DNA of 10,449 nt. It comes from Pseudomonadota bacterium. Lineage in GTDB: Bacteria; Pseudomonadota; Alphaproteobacteria; Rhizobiales; Methylopilaceae. The DNA lies in assembly GCA_023430145.1 (NCBI GenBank), contig JAEZCD010000096.1, positions 1 through 10,449 on the forward strand, given 5' to 3'. Below the pieces are notes generated by a model. It was given only the letters and a program-made list of their open reading frames with translations. It was not told where the DNA came from and did no database searches. Shown piece by piece: positions 4,908 through 10,449 of the stretch. Within the stretch, counting starts at the first letter, position 1. Every line of letters begins with the position of its first letter. The position numbers and the translations under genes were made by a program.

Positions 4908-5936
4908 TCACGCCGTCGCGGCGAGCCGGGAGTTCTTCCACAGGTCGACGCCGCCCTCGCTCGCGTGGCGGTCGATCTCGGCAAGCTCCTCGGACGAGAA
5001 GGCGAGATTGCCGAGCGCGCCGAGCGAGTCCTCGAGCTGCTGCACGTTGCGCGCGCCGATCAGCGCCGATGTCACGCGCGGATCGCGCAGCACCCAGGCG
5101 ATCGCCATCTGCGCGAGACTCTGGCCGCGGCGCTCGGCGATCCCGTTCAGCGCCCGGATGCGGGCCAGATTATCCTCGCTCAGGAACTGCTCGCGCAGCG
5201 AGCCGCCGCGGGCAACGCGCGAATCCTCCGGCCGGCCGCCGAGATATTTGTTCGTCAGCATCCCCTGCGCGAGCGGCGAGAAGGGGATGCAGCCGATGCC
5301 GAGCTCGCCGAGCACCTCGAGCAGCCCTTCCTCGATCCAGCGGTTGAGCATCGAATAGGACGGCTGGTGGATCACGCAAGGGGTGCCGAGCTGCTTCAGC
5401 AGCGCCGCCGCGCGCCGCGTCATCTCCGGCGAGTAGGAGGAGACGCCGACATAGAGCGCCTTGCCCTGCCGCACGGCGGTGTCGAGGGCGCCCATCGTCT
5501 CCTCGAGCGGCGTGTCGGGGTCGACGCGGTGCGAGTAGAAGATGTCGACATAGTCGAGCTGCATCCGCCTCAAGCTCTGGTCGAGGCTGGCGAGCAGGTA
5601 TTTGCGCGATCCCCACTCGCCATAGGGGCCGGGCCACATGCGGTAGCCGGCCTTGGTGGAGATGATCAGCTCGTCCCGGTGCCCCCGCAGGTCGCGCGCC
5701 AGCACCTCGCCGAAATTCTCTTCCGCCGAGCCGGGCGGCGGGCCGTAATTGTTGGCGAGGTCGAAATGCGTGATGCCGCGGTCGAAGGCGTGCCGCAGCA
5801 CCGCGCGGATGGTGTCGTAATCGTCGACGCCGCCGAAATTTTGCCAGAGGCCGAGCGAGATCGCCGGCAGCACGAGGCCGCTGCGTCCGCAACGGCGATA
5901 GGGGATCTGCGCGTATCTGTCGCTGGCGGCGGCCAT
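4908..5936 (-). CDS. yghZ: Aldo/keto reductase, YghZ/Gpr type
   Basis: The 342-residue product matches E. coli YghZ (L-glyceraldehyde 3-phosphate reductase, 346 residues) along its whole length, in stretches such as FDLANNYGPPPGSAEENFG, ELIISTKAGY, RKYLLASLDQSL, YVDIFYSHRVD and IHQPSYSMLNRW. It is an NADPH-dependent TIM-barrel enzyme of the cytoplasm, known in E. coli for detoxifying L-glyceraldehyde 3-phosphate and related aldehydes. The catalytic tetrad is complete: D59, Y64, K95 and H136. The C-terminal cofactor-binding segment SALIGARNVQQLEDSL is typical. Start ATG 5936 has an excellent AGAAGGAGAG site 5 nt upstream (5942-5951). The gene stands alone, with a divergent promoter shared with lpsL and palindromic repeats after it. 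The exact physiological substrate in this organism is not known. Confidence 0.95.
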   Translation of the reverse strand: MAAASDRYAQIPYRRCGRSGLVLPAISLGLWQNFGGVDDYDTIRAVLRHAFDRGITHFDLANNYGPPPGSAEENFGEVLARDLRGHRDELIISTKAGYRMWPGPYGEWGSRKYLLASLDQSLRRMQLDYVDIFYSHRVDPDTPLEETMGALDTAVRQGKALYVGVSSYSPEMTRRAAALLKQLGTPCVIHQPSYSMLNRWIEEGLLEVLGELGIGCIPFSPLAQGMLTNKYLGGRPEDSRVARGGSLREQFLSEDNLARIRALNGIAERRGQSLAQMAIAWVLRDPRVTSALIGARNVQQLEDSLGALGNLAFSSEELAEIDRHASEGGVDLWKNSRLAATA

Positions 5937-6119
5937 GCCGGCTCTCCTTCTGCATCGCGGGCGGACACTGCGCCGTTCCCGGCCCGGTTCAAGGCTCCTT
6001 TCGTCTAGCGCTTTGCGGCCGGCCGGGCGAGGCGGGGGTTGCGCTGAGGGCGCGATGCGGGCACAGACCACGGGCGGACGATGCGTGGCTGCCTGCCGAG
6101 GGACTTGCGAGAAGCGGCG
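5937..6119. promoter_or_regulatory. Divergent promoter region
   Basis: These 183 bp separate the start codons of the minus-strand aldo/keto reductase and the + strand lpsL, so both promoters must lie here or overlap the gene ends. The reductase ribosome binding site is at 5942-5951, and a GAGAAG site serves lpsL at about 6109-6114. The centre holds a GGCCGGCC palindrome. I could not pick convincing -35/-10 pairs. An ATG at 6081 in the lpsL frame would add 13 atypical residues and was not used. Confidence 0.45.
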
Positions 6120-7118
6120 ATGACGATCCTCGTGACGGGCGCGGCCGGCTTCGTCGGCTACCACGCCAGCATCGCGCTGCTGCGCCGCGGCGAGCGCGTG
6201 GTCGGCGTCGACAATCTCGACCCCTATTACGATCTCGGGCTGAAGCGGGCACGGCTCGCCGAGCTGGCCGCCGAGCCGGGCTTTCTGTTCCTCGAGCACG
6301 ACATCGCCGATCGCACGACGACGCCGGCGCTGGCCGAGGCCTTTCCCGACATCTCCGGCATCATCCACCTCGCCGCGCGCGCCGGCGTCCGCTACTCGCT
6401 CGAGGATCCGTTCTCCTACGTGCAGGTGAATGTCGTCGGCCAGGTGGCGATGCTCGAGCTCGCCCGTCGCCTCCCCGTGCTGAAGCACTTCGTCTATGCG
6501 AGCTCGTCCTCGGTCTACGGCAACAGCGAGCGCATCCCGAGCGCGGTCGAGGATCCTGCGGACCGTCCCGCCTCGCCCTATGCCGCCACCAAGCGCTCGG
6601 CCGAGCTGATGGCCGGCACCTATGCCGACATCTACCGGCTGCCGGCGACGGGCTTGCGCCTCTTCACCGTCTACGGCCCCTCCGGCCGCCCGGACATGGC
6701 GGTGTATTCCTTCGCGCGGGCCATCTTCGACGGCACGCCGGTGCGCCTCTTCAATGGCGGCGAGATGTGGCGCGACTTCACCTATGTCGACGACATCGTC
6801 GCCGGCATTCTGGCCGCCCTCGACCGGCCGCCGCCGCCCGAGGCGCCGCACCGGATCTTCAATCTCGGCAGCGGCCGCTCGGAGAAGGTCACGCATCTGC
6901 TCGAGAGCCTCGAGCGCCTCGTCGGCCGCCCTGCGGATGTCCGCATCGAGCCCGGCCAGAGCGCCGATCCGATCCGCACCTGCGCCGACATCGGCACCAG
7001 CCGCCGCGATCTCGGCTACGAGCCGGCGACGACGCTCGATGCCGGCCTGCCGCGTTTCGTCGACTGGTACCGCGCCTATCACCGCGTTCCGGCCCCCTCC
7101 TTGCGGCGATCCGGCTAG
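6120..7118 (+). CDS. lpsL: UDP-glucuronate 4-epimerase
   Basis: This short-chain dehydrogenase/reductase-type epimerase interconverts UDP-glucuronate and UDP-galacturonate in the cytoplasm, feeding galacturonate into lipopolysaccharide or capsule. The 332-residue product has the NAD-binding glycine motif TGAAGFVG (6-13), D31 for the adenine ribose, LAARAGVRYS (84-93), ASSSSVYG (127-134) with the catalytic serine region, and Y154xxxK158 (SPYAATK). FNGGEMWRDFTYVDDIV is typical of UDP-glucuronate epimerases, as is the AGVRYS loop, which separates them from plain GalE. Start ATG 6120 begins directly with the Rossmann strand and has GAGAAG upstream. The downstream ugd gene, 41 bp away, makes its substrate, so the two form a pathway operon. 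In Sinorhizobium the equivalent genes are lpsL and rkpK. The symbol is given by that analogy. Confidence 0.92.
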   Translation: MTILVTGAAGFVGYHASIALLRRGERVVGVDNLDPYYDLGLKRARLAELAAEPGFLFLEHDIADRTTTPALAEAFPDISGIIHLAARAGVRYSLEDPFSYVQVNVVGQVAMLELARRLPVLKHFVYASSSSVYGNSERIPSAVEDPADRPASPYAATKRSAELMAGTYADIYRLPATGLRLFTVYGPSGRPDMAVYSFARAIFDGTPVRLFNGGEMWRDFTYVDDIVAGILAALDRPPPPEAPHRIFNLGSGRSEKVTHLLESLERLVGRPADVRIEPGQSADPIRTCADIGTSRRDLGYEPATTLDAGLPRFVDWYRAYHRVPAPSLRRSG

Positions 7119-7159
7119 GATCCCGCGTCCCGCCACGGCAGAACCGCCGAGGAATCGTC

Positions 7160-8473
7160 ATGCGTGTCGCCGTCATCGGCTCCGGCTATGTAGGTCTCGT
7201 CTCGGGCGCATGCTTCGCCGACTTCGGTCACGAGGTGACCTGCGTCGACCACGACCCGGCCAAGATCGACAGCCTCCGGCAGGGCAGGGTGCCGATCTAC
7301 GAGCCGGGGCTCGAGGACATCGTCCGCCGCAACGCGCGCGAGGCGCGGCTCGGCTTCACGACCGAGCTGGCACCGGCGGTGCGCGAGGCCGAGGCGGTGC
7401 TGATCGCCGTCGGCACCCCGTCGCGGCGCGGCGACGGCGCCGCCGACCTCTCCTACGTCTACGCCGCCGCCCGGCAGATCGCCGCCGCCGCGGACGGCTT
7501 CACCGTCGTCATCACCAAGTCGACGGTGCCGGTCGGCACGGGCGACGAGGTGGAAGCCATCATCAAGAAGACGAACCCGAACGCCGATTTCGCCGTCGTC
7601 TCCAATCCGGAGTTCCTGCGCGAGGGCGCGGCGATCGCCGACTTCAAGCGGCCGGACCGGATCGTCGTCGGCGCCGAGGAGGAGCGGGCGCGCGAGGTGA
7701 TGAGCGAGCTCTACCGGCCGCTCTACCTCAACGCCTCGCCGATCCTGTTCACCGACCGGCGCACCGCGGAGCTGATCAAATACGCCGCCAACGCGTTCCT
7801 GGCGACCAAGATCACCTTCATCAACGAGATGGCCGACATCTGCGAGATGGTCGGCGCCGACGTGCAGGAGGTCGCCCGCGGCATCGGCCTCGACAACCGC
7901 ATCGGGCCGAAATTCCTGCATGCCGGGCCCGGTTTCGGCGGCTCCTGCTTCCCCAAGGACACGCGGGCGCTCGTCGAGACGGCGCGGCAGTACGGGGCGC
8001 CGTCGCGGATCGTCGAGGCGGTGGTCGCGGTCAACGAGGCGCGCAAGTCGGCGATGGCCGGCAAGGTGGTGGCGGCCTGCGGCGGCTCGGTCGAGGGCAA
8101 GACGGTGGCCGTGCTCGGCCTGACCTTCAAGCCGAACACCGACGACATGCGCGAGGCGCCTTCGTTGGCGCTGATCGCAGCCCTGCAAGCGGCCGGGGCG
8201 GCCATCCAGGCCTACGACCCGGTCGGCATGGAGCAGGCGGCGCTGCTTCTCGACGGCGTCGACTTCGCCGCCGACGCCTACGCCGCCGCCTCCGGTGCCG
8301 ACGCGCTCGTCCTCGTCACCGAATGGGAGGCGTTCCGCGCCCTCGACCTCAGGCGGCTGAAGGGCGTCATGCGCAACCCGGTGCTCGTCGACCTGCGCAA
8401 CGTCTACCCGCCGTCCGAGGCCGAGCGGCACGGCTTCAGGCATATCTCCGTGGGCCGCAAACGGACGCATTGA
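7160..8473 (+). CDS. ugd: UDP-glucose 6-dehydrogenase
   Basis: The enzyme oxidises UDP-glucose twice with NAD+ to give UDP-glucuronate, the substrate of the epimerase encoded just upstream. The 437-residue product starts with a Rossmann domain (VIGSGYVGL, 5-13; D30), followed by GTPSRRGDGAADLSYV (85-100), KSTVPVGT (120-127), NPEFLREG (149-156), K207 and N211 in ELIKYAANAFLATK, and the catalytic cysteine C263 in GPGFGGSCFPKDT with D267. The C-terminal UDP-binding domain has GLTFKPNTDDMREAPS, and the family ending VLVDLRNVY is present. ATG 7160 has GAGGAA about 6 nt upstream. It is called rkpK in rhizobia, where it serves capsule and lipopolysaccharide synthesis. All active-site residues look intact. 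Confidence 0.96.
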   Translation: MRVAVIGSGYVGLVSGACFADFGHEVTCVDHDPAKIDSLRQGRVPIYEPGLEDIVRRNAREARLGFTTELAPAVREAEAVLIAVGTPSRRGDGAADLSYVYAAARQIAAAADGFTVVITKSTVPVGTGDEVEAIIKKTNPNADFAVVSNPEFLREGAAIADFKRPDRIVVGAEEERAREVMSELYRPLYLNASPILFTDRRTAELIKYAANAFLATKITFINEMADICEMVGADVQEVARGIGLDNRIGPKFLHAGPGFGGSCFPKDTRALVETARQYGAPSRIVEAVVAVNEARKSAMAGKVVAACGGSVEGKTVAVLGLTFKPNTDDMREAPSLALIAALQAAGAAIQAYDPVGMEQAALLLDGVDFAADAYAAASGADALVLVTEWEAFRALDLRRLKGVMRNPVLVDLRNVYPPSEAERHGFRHISVGRKRTH

Positions 8474-8548
8474 GCCGCGGCGGAACTTATTCGCGCTCGG
8501 ACGATTGCATCCTCGCCGCCGGGCGCGGCCGGCCCGGTCGAGGACGAC

Positions 8549-9703
8549 ATGGCCTCGCGGGTTCCCTCGCAGGCCGGCGGTCTGCCGGCCTCCGAGGGTT
8601 TGGACGAGGACATGGCTGGACGCGATGACGACCGCGGCGCGCCGCGCCGGGCCGACTGGTTCTCGCCCTGCGCGGACGAGGCGGCGTTCGTCCGCCGCGT
8701 GCTCATCGTCGTCGCCATCGGCGCCCTCGCTCTCCTCGCCTGGACCATCTCCAGCGTCTTCCTGCTCGCCTTCGGCGCCGTCGTCTTCGCGATCGCCTTG
8801 CGCTCGCTCGCCGACCTCTTCGTCCGCTGGGCGCGCGTGCCGAGACGCTTCTCGCTGCTCGCGGCAAGCCTGGTCATGCTGTGCGCGTTTGCCGGGCTCG
8901 GCTTCTTCTTCGGCATCCAGATCGTCGGCCAGTTCGAGGAGCTCGCCCGCGAGATCCCCACCGCGATCGACGAGCTCCTCGACCGCATGGGCCTCTCCTC
9001 CGGCCCGCTCGCCGAAGCCGCGCGCGAGCAGGCGTCGCCTGGCGGCGGCCTGGCCCCGGGGATCGCCTCGAGTCTCGCGACGGCCGGCGTGAGCCTCGCC
9101 GCAGGGCTGACCAACTTCTTCCTGATCGTCGCCGCCGGCGTCTATCTCGCCGTCGCTCCCGATGCCTATCTCGGCGGTGTCCGCAAGTTGTTCCCGCGGA
9201 CGCAGCAGGACCGCGTCATCGAGACGCTCGGCGCCGTCGGCGAGGCGCTGCGGCTGTGGCTCGGTGGAGCGGTCGTGTCCATGACGATCGTCGCCATGCT
9301 CACCGGCTTCGGCCTGTGGGCCGTGGGGGTGCCCTACGCGTTTGCGCTCGGCATCACCGCCGGCCTGCTCGAGTTCATTCCCTATATCGGGCCGCTCGTC
9401 GCCGGCATCGTCGTGCTGCTCGCCGCGCTCAGCGCCGACGGCAGCACGGTCTTGTGGGCGCTCGGCGTCGTCCTCGCCATCCAACAGGTCGAGTCTTACC
9501 TGATCCAGCCGCTCGTGCAGGAGCGGGCAGTGCAGCTGCCGCCGGCGCTCGGCATTCTCGCCATCGTCGGCTTCGGTCTCGTCTTCGGCGTGCTCGGCGT
9601 CATCTTCGCCGCGCCCTTGACGGTCGCGTTCTATGTCGCGGTGAAAAAGCTCTATGTGCGCGAGACGCTCGGCGAGCCGACCGAGGTGCCGGGCGAGCAG
9701 TGA
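8549..9703 (+). CDS. AI-2E/PerM family membrane protein
   Basis: The 384-residue inner-membrane protein belongs to the AI-2E family transporters (PerM/TqsA/YhhT-like). Hydrophobic segments lie at about 51-85 (two), 103-125, 183-203, 238-262, 265-296 (two) and 303-360 (two or three). A soluble, partly helical loop (126-180) follows the third segment, as in the family. Signature stretches are EFIPYIGPLVAG (275-286) and SYLIQPLVQERAVQLPPAL (316-334), then the Gly/Phe-rich final helix ending in FAAPLTVAFYVAVKKLY. The family includes an autoinducer-2 exporter and putative Na+/H+ or permease functions, so the name does not prove quorum-signal transport. Start ATG 8549 has GAGG 5 nt upstream. ATG 8612 is an alternative, but its site is too close, and either choice leaves a charged hydrophilic N-terminus. 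It lies 75 bp after ugd and may be read with it. Confidence 0.9.
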   Translation: MASRVPSQAGGLPASEGLDEDMAGRDDDRGAPRRADWFSPCADEAAFVRRVLIVVAIGALALLAWTISSVFLLAFGAVVFAIALRSLADLFVRWARVPRRFSLLAASLVMLCAFAGLGFFFGIQIVGQFEELAREIPTAIDELLDRMGLSSGPLAEAAREQASPGGGLAPGIASSLATAGVSLAAGLTNFFLIVAAGVYLAVAPDAYLGGVRKLFPRTQQDRVIETLGAVGEALRLWLGGAVVSMTIVAMLTGFGLWAVGVPYAFALGITAGLLEFIPYIGPLVAGIVVLLAALSADGSTVLWALGVVLAIQQVESYLIQPLVQERAVQLPPALGILAIVGFGLVFGVLGVIFAAPLTVAFYVAVKKLYVRETLGEPTEVPGEQ

Positions 9704-9767
9704 GGGCCGGCGCTCGCCATGGCGCCCGTATTTCGCCATTCTCTGCCGCGAGAAAGCCGCGAAGGCG

Positions 9768-9773
9768 TATAGT
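9768..9773 (+). promoter_or_regulatory. Possible -10 box of the sensor gene
   Basis: TATAGT matches the -10 consensus at 5 of 6 positions, in a 126-bp gap upstream of the last gene. No clear -35 hexamer lies 16-18 bp upstream, so this is only a candidate. Confidence 0.25.
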
Positions 9774-9829
9774 GGCGTAGTCTGTGCATTTCGTCCGGTT
9801 CGAGGGAGCCGGCGTCCGGGATCGGACCC

Positions 9830-10449
9830 ATGCGGATCAGCTACAAAGTCGCGCTGGTGGGCGGGTTCCCGATCGCCATCGCCGCGATCATCGCGATCAT
9901 CGCCTGGTTCCTGCTCAACGAGGCTGAGCGGGCGCGCGGCGGCGCCGTGCTGGCCGGCTCCATGTTCCGCAATCTCGAGGCCGCGGTCGTCGCCCGCGAC
10001 AATTACCTCAAGGCCTTCGCGGGTGATCGCGGTGTGTTCGCGAGCCAGTTCGACCAGTCGGCGGCGACGGTGCGGCGCGACCTCGCCGAGCTCTCCGGCT
10101 ATGTCCGGGATCCCGCGCATCGCACCGAGGTGGCGAACGCCGAGCGCCTGCTCGGCAAATATGTCGAGCAAATGCGCCAGGTGGTGAGCGTCACGACGCT
10201 GAACGATCGCCTGATCGCCGACATGGCGGCGCGGGCGGACTCGCTCATCGCCCTCACCGAGCAGGCGCGCGCGCGCCAGCACCGCTCCAATGCCGACATC
10301 GTCGCCTCGCTCGCCGAGCGCGATACGCGGCTGCGCGAGATGCGCGACGTCGTCGATCGGGCGCAGGACATGCGCGCCGCGCTGGCCGACCTCGCCGTGC
10401 AGCAGGCGGCGCTCGCGGCGGCGGCGGTGTCGGCCGGCCACCCCGCCGA
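9830..10449 (+). CDS. Membrane-anchored sensor protein, N-terminal part
   Basis: The frame opens at ATG 9830 and runs off the right edge after 206 codons, so the gene is truncated by the window. Residues 1-6 are short and charged. Residues 7-29 (VALVGGFPIAIAAIIAIIAW and on) form one transmembrane helix. Residues 31-206 are a long, Ala/Arg/Asp-rich helical stretch without Cys and with heptad-like spacing, as in the periplasmic helical-bundle sensor domains of methyl-accepting chemotaxis proteins and histidine kinases. A second membrane helix and the signalling domain must lie outside the window, so I cannot tell chemoreceptor from kinase or other output. No strong ribosome binding site is seen; GGGA lies about 10 nt before the start. 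A long opposite-strand frame covers this region but is an artefact. Confidence 0.7.
   Translation, partial: MRISYKVALVGGFPIAIAAIIAIIAWFLLNEAERARGGAVLAGSMFRNLEAAVVARDNYLKAFAGDRGVFASQFDQSAATVRRDLAELSGYVRDPAHRTEVANAERLLGKYVEQMRQVVSVTTLNDRLIADMAARADSLIALTEQARARQHRSNADIVASLAERDTRLREMRDVVDRAQDMRAALADLAVQQAALAAAAVSAGHPA

Noticed and set aside
5937..7136. Extension of the aldo/keto reductase frame to a 742-residue fusion protein
   Set aside because: The extra N-terminal part is antisense to lpsL and crosses the divergent promoter. ATG 5936 has an excellent ribosome binding site and matches the family's N-terminus.
8519..8537. Hairpin CCGGGC/GCCCGG between ugd and the AI-2E gene
   Set aside because: A 6-bp stem in DNA this GC-rich is expected by chance, and there is no T-run.
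9709..9726. Hairpin GGCGC/GCGCC after the AI-2E gene as a terminator
   Set aside because: Only 5 bp with an 8-nt loop and a weak T-content downstream; not distinguishable from background.
7115..10441. A 1108-codon open frame on the minus strand opposite ugd, the AI-2E gene and the sensor gene
   Set aside because: It is antisense to three well-supported genes. In very GC-rich DNA the antisense frame whose third positions face strong codon bias rarely meets stops. The product is an Asp/Glu/Arg/His-rich string with no motif.
1..10449. tRNA, rRNA, CRISPR array, insertion sequence or prophage signals
   Set aside because: Nearly all sequence is accounted for by coding genes, and gaps are under 300 bp. 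No transposase, integrase, evenly spaced repeats or RNA-gene signatures were seen.

Overview
The window is about 10.4 kb of very GC-rich, densely coded chromosomal DNA. Gene content and protein style suggest an alphaproteobacterium, most likely of the order Hyphomicrobiales (Rhizobiales). The best clues are a UDP-glucuronate 4-epimerase next to a UDP-glucose 6-dehydrogenase (the lpsL/rkpK pairing known from rhizobia), a PrmA of alphaproteobacterial type, and short Cys-poor, Ala/Arg-rich proteins. There is no rRNA, tRNA, CRISPR array, phage gene or insertion sequence. This looks like a core or near-core region, not a genomic island.

Left part (1-4628). The tail of an unrecognised + strand gene runs into a convergent hairpin shared with prmA. 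A minus-strand operon reads serine hydrolase -> tiny antitoxin-like protein -> prmA, and its three genes are joined by 4-bp stop/start overlaps. The tiny gene is easily missed because a longer open frame covers it. Further right, also on the minus strand, are a RidA-like protein without the catalytic arginine, a GFA/CENP-V type zinc protein, and an ArsR-family regulator translationally coupled to an AHSA1/SRPBCC protein. The ArsR gene has a clear promoter, a 16-bp near-perfect palindrome over the -10 box and no Shine-Dalgarno sequence, which suggests an autoregulated leaderless transcript.

Middle (4629-6119). A 279-bp gap carries three copies of a short palindromic repeat, two of them facing each other. 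Next comes a minus-strand aldo/keto reductase very similar to E. coli YghZ (L-glyceraldehyde 3-phosphate reductase). A 183-bp divergent promoter region separates it from the + strand genes.

Right part (6120-10449). lpsL and ugd/rkpK together convert UDP-glucose to UDP-glucuronate and then to UDP-galacturonate, precursors for lipopolysaccharide, capsule or exopolysaccharide. They are followed by an AI-2E/PerM-family membrane protein. The window ends inside a new + strand gene that encodes the membrane-anchored sensor half of a signalling protein.

I found no convincing evidence of a wholly new multi-gene system. The most useful leads are the hidden antitoxin-like gene in the prmA operon, the ArsR operator with leaderless start, the atypical active sites of the RidA-like protein and serine hydrolase, and the palindromic repeat cluster.
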